The translations under genes were made by a program, and so were the position numbers. The notes under the pieces were generated by a model. The model ran no database searches, was not told where the DNA came from, and saw nothing but the letters and a program-made list of their open reading frames with translations. Below, piece after piece: positions 37,701 through 48,500 of a DNA stretch of 64,000 nt (position 1 is its first letter; every line of letters starts with the position of its first letter). The stretch comes from Aquila chrysaetos chrysaetos (Eukaryota; Chordata; Aves; Accipitriformes; Accipitridae): the NCBI RefSeq assembly GCF_900496995.4, contig NC_044013.1, positions 42,297,554 to 42,361,553 on the forward strand. The letters are read 5' to 3'.

Positions 37701-39489
37701 TCAGTGAGTCCGAAAGCTGGCCTGACGCGCCAGACAGCGTTGTGTTCTGCAGTGGGTCCTCCACACTTGTCCCACCTTCAGATGTGTACGTGCTGTACCC
37801 AGAGTCCTCCATAACCAAAGATGACTTTTCCAGTGACCCTCTGCGGTTTTCCACAGGAGTCCAATCAAGCCCGTGGGAGTCGCCGCACACACAGTTCTTC
37901 ATCCGACAGTCTTTTGTGTCTCCCCGAACAGGGCCCAATAAACAGCCATGTGTTAAACAGCTGGGATCTGCCACACTCCGATCCCGTTCCTCCGTCTGCG
38001 GGGATGTCGGTACCCCAGCATCACTCGTCGCAGCGATGCTCTCATCGGCTACTGTAGCTTCCTCCGCAAGCGTCTGATCGGAGGAAACAACGCTTGCCGT
38101 CTCCAGAGGTGTCTCAGCTCGGCTGGCAGCAGCCTGGCAGATCCGAGCGGACGCATCACTTGCGGCACCAGACGGCACTTCCTCACTGCACACACGGTTC
38201 TCCGTCCGACAGTCTTTTGTGTCTCCCCGAACAGGGCCGGATAAACGGCCGTGTGTTAAACAGCTGGAATCTGTCACACTCCGATCCCGTTCCTCCGTCT
38301 GCGGGGATGTCGGTACCCCAGCATCACTCGTCGCAGCGATGCTCTCATCGGCTACTGTAGCTTCCTCCGCAAGCGTCTGATCGCAGGAAACAACGCTTGC
38401 CATCTCCAGAGGTGTCTCAGCTCGGCTGGCAGCAGCCTGGCAGATCCAAGCGGACACATCACTTGCAGAACCAGACAGCACTTCCTCAGTTGCTGCCAAA
38501 ATGACCTTGGAAATGATCTGTATTGCTACTTGCTCAATTTTCTCAACATCTTCCTTGTCCAAACTCACTCCACCAATCTTCTCTCTTTCCAATTCATCTC
38601 CATTTGGCTCTGCGTCCTCCTCCTGACACACAGGTACAGTACTGGCAATTGACTCGAACATCTCTTCTTCCATGGACGGCTCCAAACGGGCAGACTCCAA
38701 ACTATCTGGTAACATGCTTACTGCAGAATCCTTGTGACCCGATACAACTTCAGCTTCGTTATTGAGAAACGCTTGCGGGGTATCGGCTTCCATCTCCAAC
38801 CCCAAGCAAAGGGCTGTCACAGAGCCAGCATCCGATAGCACAATTTCTGACATCTGGCTTTCCTTAGGGGGCTTAAATGAAGAATCATCCGACTGCTCTG
38901 CATTGCTGATCTCCTCCACGATTCCCAAAGACTCTCGTGTCAGTGTCATTGATGCTGATGGCCACTGATCTTGGTTTGCACTAGAGCTTGAATCCTGTAT
39001 AAGGCTCACTGCAGCACCGCCGTGACACTCTGTGCTCTTTGAGATCAAAGGGAGAGAAACACAAGCAGGGACACTGCTTTCATCTTGAGATCCTATTGTT
39101 TCTAGTTTTTCACTGTCGTCCTCAAGGGTGCTGGGCTGCGTTGTCATTACTGACAGGTCTGGAAGGTCCTGTGAGCGATCTAGCCTCTCGTGAGTTTGAC
39201 ACGGAAGAGAGGGCGTCGTCGACCCTGCTGACAGCAGAGAGGTCGAGGTTTCATTCTCTCGGCATTCCTCTTTTGACGAGAGAGGCAGTCTTCGAGGAAC
39301 ACATGCTTCTGTTTTGGGTGATGAATCATTCTCTGGCCCTTCTTCCTGCTGCTCTTCTTCAATGGCTATTGCTTGTTTATCGTGATAGCTTGCATGCTTT
39401 TTTCTATGGGAATAGATCCACCAGCAGCCAAGAAGTGCCAGCACTCCAGGTATGGCATATGGGATAACATTGTGGAAGCGTAAAGCCAT
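25495..39489 (-). CDS. AKAP1: AKAP1, A-kinase anchoring protein 1 (complete coding sequence, ten coding exons)
   Basis: The spliced reading frame is 39489-37518, 35466-35333, 33901-33775, 33214-33084, 30992-30815, 30125-29975, 29327-29260, 26638-26565, 25761-25696, 25554-25495. The total is 2961 nt, giving 986 residues; the human protein is about 903. AKAP1 anchors PKA, phosphatases and mRNAs at the mitochondrial outer membrane. Visible parts in order: an N-terminal hydrophobic anchor (residues ~8-26) followed by basic residues; a long acidic, Ser-rich, probably disordered region; an amphipathic PKA RII-binding helix (~315-338, core [15 protein letters not shown]); a KH domain with GKQG loop (~695-765); and a Tudor domain with the RYVDYGG core (~848-910). 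The ATG at 39489 has a good context (AAAATGG) and an in-frame TAA eight codons upstream. The extra length over human is largely a duplicated 101-residue block. Splice sites are GT-AG except one GC-AG. I am confident because phases agree across all nine junctions. Confidence 0.96.
25696..25761 (-). CDS. AKAP1: AKAP1 penultimate coding exon
   Basis: Acceptor GTTTCCAG, donor GATGAG|GTGGGT. Exactly 22 codons: [20 protein letters not shown] then DE, matching the C-terminal part of the family's extended Tudor domain. Confidence 0.93.
26565..26638 (-). CDS. AKAP1: AKAP1 exon after Tudor core
   Basis: Acceptor TTTCCCAAG, donor CACAG|GTACAT. The 74-nt exon encodes [20 protein letters not shown] and then VLVAQ. 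The EADAA-SEMT segment is characteristic of AKAP1. It is separated from the preceding exon by a 2.6-kb intron holding a solo LTR. Confidence 0.93.
26684..26850 (-). mobile_element. Probable old CR1 3'-end fragment
   Basis: The segment AAAGGCCAGAAGGGAC, then TCTGACCTCC, then TTAGGCCAGAGAA matches from memory the reverse-complemented 3' region of reptile/bird CR1 subfamilies. Only a short diverged stretch remains. It lies in AKAP1 intron just upstream of the exon at 26565-26638. A similarity search against a repeat library would settle it. Confidence 0.45.
27227..28368 (-). mobile_element. Solo LTR, ERVL-like endogenous retrovirus
   Basis: The 1142-bp element starts TG and ends CA on either strand and is flanked by perfect 5-bp duplications ACTGC (27222-27226 and 28369-28373). 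A 5-bp duplication is typical of ERVL-type integration. I recognise this LTR as a common bird family. Read on the minus strand it has a CCAAT box (28220-28216), an AT-rich TATA-like segment (~28190-28175) and an AATAAA signal (27419-27414) about 190 bp before its end, so it lies in the same sense as AKAP1. The middle has GC-rich, partly repetitive sequence with a recurring CTCCAGCGTGGG-like motif. No gag, pol or env is present. Long open frames inside are not genes. Confidence 0.9.
28742..28769 (+). repeat. Poly(A) tract of 28
   Basis: Homopolymer in the AKAP1 intron, T28 in the sense of the gene. A second run of 24 A lies at 29449-29472, about 120 bp upstream (in gene sense) of the 68-nt Tudor exon. 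No retroelement body is recognisable next to either. Confidence 0.9.
29260..29327 (-). CDS. AKAP1: AKAP1 Tudor-domain exon (continuation)
   Basis: Acceptor TTCTTTAAG, donor CCAG|GTAATG. The 68-nt exon encodes [20 protein letters not shown], closely matching the extended Tudor region of the family. The overlapping plus-strand frame is a shadow. Confidence 0.92.
29975..30125 (-). CDS. AKAP1: AKAP1 Tudor-domain exon
   Basis: Acceptor TTTTGCAG, donor ATCAG|GTCTTT. It encodes [20 protein letters not shown] and then [15 protein letters not shown], the Tudor beta-barrel with its DYGG turn. The donor is weak beyond GT (bases +3 to +6 are CTTT), yet it is the only GT that keeps phase with the next exon. 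Confidence 0.93.
30815..30992 (-). CDS. AKAP1: AKAP1 exon between KH and Tudor domains, ending in a GC donor
   Basis: Acceptor ATGACAG at 30993-30994. The frame reads [20 protein letters not shown] and continues through [19 protein letters not shown] to PTPVE, as in other AKAP1 proteins. The exon must end at GAAG (30815), because the next exon supplies TT to make Val and restore GIICAAPG. The intron therefore starts GCATGT, a GC donor. No GT nearby keeps the frame. Confidence 0.92.
31355..32863 (+). mobile_element. CR1 LINE, 5'-truncated, inactive
   Basis: The plus strand encodes the reverse-transcriptase part of a CR1 element: [11 protein letters not shown], then [16 protein letters not shown], then FVDDTMLG (the catalytic box, with V where A is usual). 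The frame stops at 32075, and the rest of the ORF2 C-terminus is spread over three frames (for example [20 protein letters not shown] and [14 protein letters not shown]), so several frameshifts and stops have killed it. The 3' end has the conserved CR1 tail ending in short ATTCTATG-type repeats at ~32847-32863. The 5' part of the element is missing, as is usual. It sits in the AKAP1 intron between 33084 and 30992, antisense to the gene. Confidence 0.93.
33084..33214 (-). CDS. AKAP1: AKAP1 exon: end of KH domain and linker
   Basis: Acceptor GTCTTCCAG, donor CTGG|GTAAGT. It completes the Gly codon and reads [19 protein letters not shown], the C-terminal KH helix, then a Pro/Leu-rich linker ending MTAW. 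Other open frames over this stretch are out of phase and lack support. Confidence 0.93.
33775..33901 (-). CDS. AKAP1: AKAP1 KH-domain core exon
   Basis: Acceptor ATAAAG, donor GAAG|GTAAGC. The translation [16 protein letters not shown]... contains the KH signature IGKQGR, whose GKQG loop contacts RNA phosphates in KH domains, followed by [11 protein letters not shown] and CHIEG. Length is 127 nt. The exon ends in the first base of a Gly codon. Confidence 0.95.
33902..35332 (-). other. AKAP1 intron within the KH-coding region
   Basis: About 1.4 kb, bounded by donor GTAACT and acceptor ATAAAG, and interrupting the KH domain after its first strand. I see no repeat element or gene inside. Confidence 0.7.
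35333..35466 (-). CDS. AKAP1: AKAP1 coding exon between anchor region and KH domain
   Basis: Acceptor TTGTAG before 35466, donor CAAAG|GTAACT at 35332. The split Gly codon completes correctly from the previous exon. It encodes a Ser/Arg-rich linker and then [10 protein letters not shown], the first strand of the KH fold, which runs directly into the KH core in the next exon. Length is 134 nt. Confidence 0.93.
35467..37517 (-). other. AKAP1 intron after first coding exon
   Basis: About 2 kb with no exon or recognisable repeat on either strand. It is bounded by donor GTAAGG at 37517 and acceptor TTGTAG at 35467. Short open frames on both strands lack support. Confidence 0.7.
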
Positions 39490-39513
39490 TTTACAGATCC
39501 TTAGCAATTATAT
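37518..39513 (-). CDS. AKAP1: AKAP1 first coding exon (mitochondrial anchor, disordered region, RII-binding helix)
   Basis: The acceptor is a CT-rich tract ending CTAG just before 39513, and the donor is GGAG|GTAAGG at 37517. The exon has 24 nt of 5' UTR, then ATG at 39489 and 657 codons plus one base. The N-terminus [15 protein letters not shown] continues into a Leu/Trp-rich segment and then HRKKH, matching the mitochondrial outer-membrane targeting anchor known for this family. The middle is rich in Ser, Glu and Thr with little predicted structure. The amphipathic helix [20 protein letters not shown] near residue 315 is the PKA regulatory-subunit site. Residues ~334-535 are two near-identical 101-residue repeats. 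Open frames on the other strand here (for example at 37679-38360) are shadows of this exon. Confidence 0.96.
37885..38490 (-). repeat. In-frame tandem duplication in AKAP1 (two 303-bp units)
   Basis: Units 37885-38187 and 38188-38490 are offset by exactly 303 bp (101 codons). By eye they differ at about 16 sites, clustered toward the ends, with a central block of over 100 bp identical. Each copy starts at the end of the RII-binding helix (EEVLSG / EEVPSG), then reads [14 protein letters not shown] and [20 protein letters not shown], ending near DTKDCR. The frame is intact across both copies. Confidence 0.95.
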
Positions 39514-42500
39514 CTAGAAGGAGAAACAGAAGCCATGTTACAATAGTCACAGGAAAGGTAACAGCAAGGCTAAAGTTTCATAAATGCCTTGAGGTATTTC
39601 TATTAGCATGAACAGACTTGTTTTCTAGGCGCTCCTTAAATTCACATCTCTGCTCCACCAACAGACCACAGAACAAGATCCTGACCTAAGACTAGGAATA
39701 TCTGGACATTTCTCACCATTACACTCACCAATTTCACCTTACCCCGCCCTTACACGTAAACCAATTTCGCCTTCTTTCTCCTGCCTCACCTGTGCAGGTC
39801 AGTACTACACACAAGGACAGCATCCAGCACTGCAAGTCTCTCCAGCATCAGGCTGGGTTCACAACACAGCTGTACCACAAGCATTCCGAGACACAGACCT
39901 GATACACTGCAGGTCTCCCCAGTTCTCTGCTTGAAAGGCAGCATCGCATTCCTGAGAGTTTCATAGGTTGACAACACACACTTCTCTAAAACGTAATAGC
40001 TCAGTGAAGGCGAAGTGCTTTGCAAATGTTCTCATCCACAGCAACTGCGAGAGGCTGGTGAGCGGGCACACGACAGAAGGCTGCAGTTAAGTAGACGCTA
40101 AACAGCAACGCGCAGCTACTCCATTTACTTTTATACACACAGTGTAGGAATTCCTAAACAAAGAACAACTACAGCCTGATCAAGCAAGCGTCTCCCAATA
40201 ACCAGAAGTCCCTCTAAAAGATTTTGCAGTAGTGAAGATGGGAAATCTGCTATAGCGCCCTTACAACAGTGGTATTTATCTAGCAAAAGCAGCCCGGACA
40301 GGGACACTACTACTTAGGAACCCAGCTCCAAAGTTTGTTCTACATTACTATGTTGACAGTTGCTGCTTCTCTGACTTTCTAGAGCTGAAAGCTGTCTCTC
40401 TGACTCTAGAAAGCATGCGAACCCTTCCCCACCTGCACACCGCTGAGACTCATGTCCCAGTCATGCTCCTCCATTTACAAGCCTCACCTGGGTTATCCGA
40501 GGCAGGGCTGACATGCCTTTCCTTTTCCTTAAGGAAAGTCTACAGCTGGAACACAAAGCTAAACAGTTACCCACATCCCCAAAACAGCCTTGCTGCAAAA
40601 CACTTACAGTTTATATTTTCACTGAGCAGGAATTAAAGCAAAACATCACATGTCTGGTGATGCTTACACATGACAGATTTTTCTCCAAACAGGCCTCAAG
40701 ACTTTTGCCAATGAGCAACAAAAATAAAGATTGTTTTCAGGAGATAACAAAGTCCTAGAAACGGGAACCACGCACTGGAGAAGAGTATTATCTAGCTCCT
40801 CTTTAGAAGCATAATATTTCCGAGACAAGACAAGACAATCAAGTCAAGTCTGTCAACTATGCTTAGTCTGTCTCAACCGGAAAAAAACTTGTTATCAGAG
40901 CAAGCCTTCTGACCACAGCTTCCAAATACAACTCTCCTTTAGGGCCTTGATTTTCACGACGAGCCGATTACATTCTAGCCGAGGGACAAAAACATGCCTC
41001 CCTCAGGCTCAAACCGAGCATCCAAGCCTCAGAAAATTTAATATTCACTCCAGATTTCTCACCTCCTCCAGCCACACCCTCCCATGCCACAAGAGCAAAT
41101 ACACAACTTTATCCAAGGTAGCTCAGACGCCAGCCTTGCTTCTTTACTGTTTACCACAGAGTCCTAACAACTGAGGCAAGTAAATAAATGACTGGCAAAA
41201 ACAGGGACTAGAAAATTTCTTGCTTAATCCCAAATCAAAGGTCAGCTGCAGACACGATTTAAGAAATCCAGTAATATCTCCAGTATATCACAAATTAGGT
41301 ATTTATGTTGTTCTACAAAGGAAACTTGAGTCTGTGTTAATCGGACATTCATAGCTACTTTCTTCTAAATCCAAGTTACTTCCAGCTGGCTTTATACAGT
41401 CAGGTAGCAGGGCTCACTGCTGAGGATGAACTTTCAGTTAACGGCAACATCTGAGATTTGAAATTAAAAAAAACCCAAAAAACAAAAAAAACCCCAAACC
41501 AACAAACCTATGCAATAATTTGGATGTTTGGTTTTTGGAACTTGGTAAATGGAAAGGGTGAAGTCTGTACATTCCCAAGACAAAAGGTTCACATTTATGC
41601 TCTCCAGCACAATGGCACATTGTGAGCCAGTGCGAGTGCTCGTCTGCTGTCTGCTTAAGTTGTTATAATTAATGCAGAACCACCCTACAAGCTGTCTCAC
41701 AGGCGTACCACAAACTCAAATTAAAGTAGCTCACATAAGTCCATTCCGAGCAAGCTTTCCTGATTAAACAGACAGCCCTATTATTATCCGATTCCCTATT
41801 AAGTTGCACCAACTGTACAAACAATAGTCCCACACAATTCTGCAGCGCAGGAAGACAGTAGCAGGATGCCCCACAGAGGGCCGGGCCTGTCCCAAAGCCT
41901 GGCAGACAAAACAGTTCTAAGAGTCCTTTTAAACATTAATATAATTTAAGATAAAGATCTTCACTCTTCTGTGATATTTAGATCAGTGGGGACTGGTGGA
42001 TTAGCTGACTGCTCCTTGTGAAGCTCATTTAATTTCATGTTTTTAATTTGACTAATTTCAGCAAGAGCTGCATTATACTATCAGTGATCGTGTTAAATGG
42101 GAATTCCACATCCTTCCATCAGCTAGAAAGGGATAAAAGGCAGTGGGTCTGTACAAGATGCCAGCAGACATCCTAAAGCACCGGGTTGGCTAGGGGACAG
42201 CTAACACCAACAAACGTCTCCGAACATAAACGTGGTGGGAAGACTTCATTGGCCTGATTTTGACACGCTGGTCACAATGTCACTTTTTACGTGATGCCTA
42301 GAAGATGGCTGATTTTTAACCTGCTCAACCGAACGGTTGTAAGATGCAGCACGTACTTCTCTTTCATTTCCTCCACAGGAGAGCTCCTAAAGCCCACATC
42401 CATTTTCCAACACGTTTAAGAGCGACAAAACCCGCTCTCCGCTGCCAATTTGACAGCCAGTTCAGGACTGCAGGGGCAATGGGATCATTTAAACACATGG

Positions 42501-45500
42501 GGGGAAGAAAGCCTGCGATTCTCCTGCCAGCAGCAGAACAGAAAATGGCAACTTGTCAAATCACATGGCTTTAAACACTGCCAAACTGGAGGGAGCCTGG
42601 CCCGACAGTCCTCGCTCTCTCCAGGCAGGAGGAGCCAGCTGGAGAAACGCAGCAGCTCCAGAGGCTTTGGACCAGAGACGATCAGCTTGTGAGAGCCAGG
42701 ACCAGCGTGAAGCGCTGGATGCCCCAGTGCCGTTTCCCAACACGCAGGGCCCCGTGCAGTCCCGCACCAAAAATAGCGTGGAGCTCACACACTGCATGCG
42801 CTCGCCCCGCACCACCAGCCACTTCCACCTCCTTCTGGCACGCCAGGAATCCCGTCTAAATGTCGCACCTTCCACCAAGGCAGGGCCAGAGAGCTGCAGC
42901 TAGGACATGAGACTTTTACAACTTGCTAAATAATCCCCGCAGTAGGTCAGGATGGGATTAAGACAGCTAGGGGAGGGTAGGGGTCAGTCAGCTCTCCACA
43001 TCTCTATCCTGACTTGATTTACGGAAAACTCCTGGTAGAGACCAGAGAACAAGAATGAACGCACACGCTTGCCTACCTCAAAAGAAAAAAAAAAAAAAAA
43101 AAAAAGCCAAGGACAGTCAACTTATTCTACTTGTTCACATTAGGGTCCCAGAGCAGTTTTAAGCCACCTTGTTTCTCTAGCCAGGACAAACAACCCTTCA
43201 GTATACACATCCTTATTAGGTTAGAAATGTTTGCAGCACGAGGTTCAGAGAAAAGCCAGATAATTCATTCTCAAGGTTCGAGAGGAGAGCTCAGCAAGCA
43301 CTTGCTCCGGATTTTCAGGGCTTTCTACACACAAGAAGGTCTGGTCTGGGGGCAAACTGCTTCACGTCTCTGCAAGAAGAGAGACAAGGACAAGTCCCAA
43401 GTGACCGAGCTCCCATGCTCTGCAGGGACATACCCTACACTGCTGCCAGTCCCTGCCTCCTCCGCTTCCCTTCCACCCCAGCACTTGAGAGATTACGCTT
43501 CCAAACCCCAAAAGCAGTGGAAGTCCAGGCTGGAATTAAAGACCATCCTGAAGGACCACAGAGCAAACAAGCAGGCAGCTAAATTGGAAATGTAGCTTCA
43601 ACAGCAAGGCCGGGATGCCTCCCCACAAACCCTATAGTTAGCGATACAGCACTCAGGAAATAAATACTATCTGGGTGAAAGAGAACTGGACAAGGTTGGC
43701 ACAGTTAAAACTAAATGGGACCACGTGGGCTCTTAAAATTTTCCATGCTAAAAATAACCAGTAGCACATGCTCTGCCTTATAGGAGACATAAGGAGTTGA
43801 CAAAAACCTAAAGAACTGGAGGCCCTACCGTTAAGATTAAAATAAGAGAAATTACTGCAGAGAAACAGACATAGACTTACTTTATCCACCTTTGGCATAA
43901 GGTATTTTTTTCCATTGAAAGCCCAATTGGCATAGGACACTGCAGTATCTAAACTGCAGCTTCTTTGCTTTTCATACAAAGATAAAGGAGGCAGACAGTC
44001 AGCAAGAGGGACCACCTGCTTTTTCCTACTGGAGAGCCTCTCCAGAGTGCGGTTCAAACTGGAGAGCAAAGATACCTCCTACCCACACAGGTTAGCATCA
44101 CAGAGTCTGACGTTAAGGGACAGATCTGTGAAGTCACAGTGGCCTGCCATGTCACCGGGCTGCAAGCCCTTGCATCACGCACTCCTGATCACCAGGGTGT
44201 CAGTCGGCCACGAGACTTCGCAGCCTTTCCCACACTCTTTTCCCAGACCAGCCTGGTGTACCACCATCAAAACCAACATCACCCAGAGGTGAGAGCTCGG
44301 AAAACATGACTCAGTAGCTACAAACATCCAAAGACAGGTAGGAGCCAGGCAAGCAAGATCTCAAACCGGATGGCACTTATTTTAAAAAGCAGCGAACAGG
44401 TAAGTTTCTCTATACTTAAGTAATTAAAGTGTTCTGCAGCAATTTCTGCTTCAAACAGCAGCACTGAAAGACAACAGCAGCAAGAGATACCCCTTAAGCA
44501 AATACCACCTTTTCCCAGCCCAGTTAACATGGGCTACAGAGCTCCAGAAACAGGCTCCTCTGAATGAAAACTACTAATGAAGCCTCTCCACAACCTTAAA
44601 ATATTTGAGAACCAACAGTCCTATTTGCAGAGGGATTAATTACAACATCAGTAAAAGGCCGAAAAAGCTGGTTGCTGTAGAGCAAAACAAGAGCTCTGGA
44701 ACAAGAAACACCACCAACACCAGGCTGCCTTTTATCTCCAAGATAAAAACTCCTTTCAGCGTAATCAGCTTCACTGGTGTTCCCACAACAGCTCAGTCCC
44801 CTCCTTTGCAGCTGAAGCTGCTACACTGATGGCCCAGGCTTTATTAGTATTTCATTTTACAGCCACGGCCAAACAGTGGCCCAGCACAGCTCCAGCAGTA
44901 CCACTTCTGGGCCAAAGCAGGACTCAAAACAGTTTCTATTTACACTGGAAAGCAGAGGTTTACAATAAAAGTATCAACCTAGCCAAACTGTAGGGGTTTT
45001 TTACAGGTGTTTTGGAAATCACCAAGAAGCTCATATGTATATACAAACACCGACCACCAGCAACCCTCACCACCTGCACTGCCTAAAGGATTAATGCAAG
45101 GCCCTGGGCTGGTCACTCCTGCTATGCCATAAGTCACAGGTTACACTTTGTAACTAACATTAACCCTATCAGATTATCAAGCTCCTTACTGTACTTTATA
45201 TCTTATTACCTTCCTGCTCCCATCGTTTCATTATTTATAGTTTCCTCAACCAAGCTAGAGGATTCACAGGGAGAGACAGTATTACAGAGGAAGGCAAGGT
45301 CAATTTTTCACCGCTTTGCCAGAAAGGTATTTCAGATACAGGAGCAAATTTCAGAAACTGCTTCTGTACCACTTTACCAATACCACCTTTACCTTTCTTG
45401 GCTATTCCTCAAAATTTGGTGGAGGGTTCGTTTGTTGTTTTGTTTTGTTTTTTTTTTTTTTTTTCCAGTTTTGGAGTCCGCTCCAGAAACGGAGCCAGAC

Positions 45501-48500
45501 CAAATGTTCTGCTTCTTCAAGCTAGCCAGAAGAGTTTAGCACATAAGCCAGAGGCCACACAACCTTTCTATTATCACCCAGCTTCAAACTGCAGAGAAAG
45601 TCCTCTGACTCAGACTAACCCACTCTGTGCACAGGTATCCCTGACCGGGGAATGAACACTGCTTTTACAGCCAAGAGACTAAGACATCAGTTGTTGCGAT
45701 TCTTTCTTTCCTCCTCGACACACTTACCAGTCCAGATTCAACTCTTTTAAAAGCATTTTTCATAGAAGACTAAAGAGAATGAGTCTTCCACAGTACAGGC
45801 AAAGCAGCTTTTATTACCTTTATAATCTACCAACACATTACAAAAGTTTTCCCCAAATCCAGATTTTATTGTCTTTCATTCCTTCTGCATTTTCACCCAG
45901 GTTGGAGAATAGAACAAGTTACTTTCCAGAATTTCAGAAAAAATACATCCAATACTTAGTATTTTGTATTTGCTTCTACACCAGTGAAGCTAATGCAGCC
46001 CTTGCTATGGGCAATGCTAACAAGTGTAGTGTCCACTACCGGTGCAGCTTAAAAATTAAAATTTAAAAGCAGCCAGCTAAGTCAAATGTCTGGCACCTAC
46101 ATCAATTGCCTCAAAACAGGCACGTACAGCACTCAGGAGCAGAGACTAAACTAACCAAAGGCTTCCAATATACTCTGCACATAAAAAAAAAAAAAAAAAC
46201 CAAAACAAAACAACAGACTTGAATTTTCAAGGAGACAGAACAGTGAGGTTTACATCACAACACACTGATACTGCTGCAAGAGACAGCGAGAAAAGAGGCA
46301 GCACTGAGACCAAACAGGTATCTGGAGAACAGCATCAAGAGCTGCTCACTGGGAGGTTTACTGTGCACAGCAACAAGACCTTGATAAGCAGCTTCTCAAA
46401 ACAAAAGCTGGACTAGACTTAAACAGAAAAGCAAAAAGCAGTGTTGTTCAGTTGGAAGCCTTGAACCCAGGGCTTGGCTTGCTGAGAATAAGTCGCAGAA
46501 GCACACGGAGAGGAAGAATATCAAACATTTGTGAAAAAGGCACTCCACGTTCATCTGCGTCAGGAAGGAACAGCAAAGATTTCACTAAGAGTCATTTAGA
46601 CTGAACAAGCAGAAAGATAACTTGTATGCATTAACAAGCTTGCTACAAGAAGTTACACAACATATTTGAGACCTACTCAGAGAGAGACATGCTTCGCTTT
46701 GATCTGTATTACAGTAGCACCGGCAAGCCCTCGCCCAAGTTGCACTAAAGGGCTGTTCTCCTACACAGAAAGGCTTCCCCCAAAGACTGCAGGCTGCCTC
46801 CTCTCCTCAGCTTTGGCAGTCCTTTTTTTAAAAAGCCAAGCCAAGACAAAGATCAAGTGACCTTCCTACAGTCACATCAGGTTGGAGGAAACACAAGGAA
46901 TATAAAATAGGTACTCTTAACTCAAAAGACAGGAGCCCATCCCCTTTACCAGGCAGCAAACAGAACACTATACTCCATTCAACTTGAAATACTTTAGGGA
47001 AGCGATGTGCAAGTTTCTTTCCTGCACCCCTGAATACCAAAAAATTCTTCCTAACCCTGCATTTCAAGAAGAAGTGGAATACAAGTCCAAGCTCATAACA
47101 AAAGGGGCTCCTCTTTAAGGAAAGAAAAACTGCAAGTTCACAGACTTAAGATTTACGGGGGTACACACTCCAGTCCTTGTCCCAGAGACTTCAAGTTTCC
47201 AATTCACAGATTTATCCCTATGCAAAGCTAATACTCCCAACACAAGAGACACATGCAGATCATGAGCTTTTGCCAGGAACTGCTGCTATTTATACACAGG
47301 GAGTCAAAATCAGCTATAGCACATGGTAAGTTTCTCATCCTCATTGCCAGGTGGCAGCAGAGGTCAAAGGCAATCAGGACCTCTTCAGGTCTACAAGCAG
47401 TGATTTGTTTGCTGAAGAATGATTTTAAATGATCTTTTATGAAACATTCAACTCTGCTAATAGTAATGTATAGGGCCCATAAATTCAGAGACAGCTTCCA
47501 GCCAGGGTACAAAACGCAGGAGCAGCAAAGTTAAACAGAATCCCTGTAGTGGACAATAAAAAACCCACAGTAAACCAGCTGAAGACAGATCATTTGCAAA
47601 AGCAGCAAGTGACATGCAAACATATCACCTTCAGCAATCCTCATGAGAAGCAAACTCAACAGCCTTAATTTCCAGGAAATATTAAGCACCTGCTGAATAA
47701 AATAGCTTCTTCCAAGTACCTGAAAGTGGCTGCCTGAAGTTAATCATCACTTCATGAAGTTTAACCAGCCATTTGCATTAAGAGTTCCACAGAAGCACTG
47801 TAGTTAGAAATCAGGATTTAAAAAAGGCTAGTCATTAGATCTGAAACATTAAACAATTAAAAGTAATTAATGTTTTAATTAATGTTTTTTATTACTTCTA
47901 GATGTTGCTAAGGGCACCTAGGATACCAGCCCTGATCTTATTACAGTCTCCCTAGACACTAGAAATACCTTAAATAATTTTTTCACATCAGTTAAGTGCA
48001 CATGAAAGATGAGAGCCATAGAGAAGTGGGGTATGTTGCTTTTAAAGCATTATGCTCTTCAGATAACTCTCCTACTGCAAAAGCATACTTGCTCCCAAAT
48101 ACCCCTGAAGTCAGCCTGCAAAGTTTTCAAAATGAACACAAGAGTCTCACCATAGCAAATCAACTGCTTCCAGCTCTGAACAGCTTTGGCTGCAATCCTC
48201 AAACAAGCAAACTCCTGTCACAGTTAACTCCCAAGAGAACCTGCAGGAACCGGGAACCTATGTACCATGGTGGATCTGAACTGCAGGTAACTTCAGCTCA
48301 CACCCTGGCTGGTGAGAGGAATTCCTGTTGCCTAATTTCAGGCATTATGGAATGTCTATGTTAAAGTCAAGGCTTTCTAGGCAGTTGATGATTTTCAGTA
48401 TTAGTATCTCAAAGCATCTCCAGAGATCTATAAGGAGGACTCTGGTTCCTAGGACAGGTATCTAAACTCGGTGTGACTAAGGAGAGCACACCTAAGAAGC

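Noticed and set aside
37679-38360. Plus-strand frames of 88-132 codons with a repeated sequence
   Set aside because: They are antisense shadows of the duplicated AKAP1 exon segment.
46845-46900. MIR-like GATCAAGTGACC...CAGTCACATC
   Set aside because: Only two short matches, with no further MIR sequence on either side.
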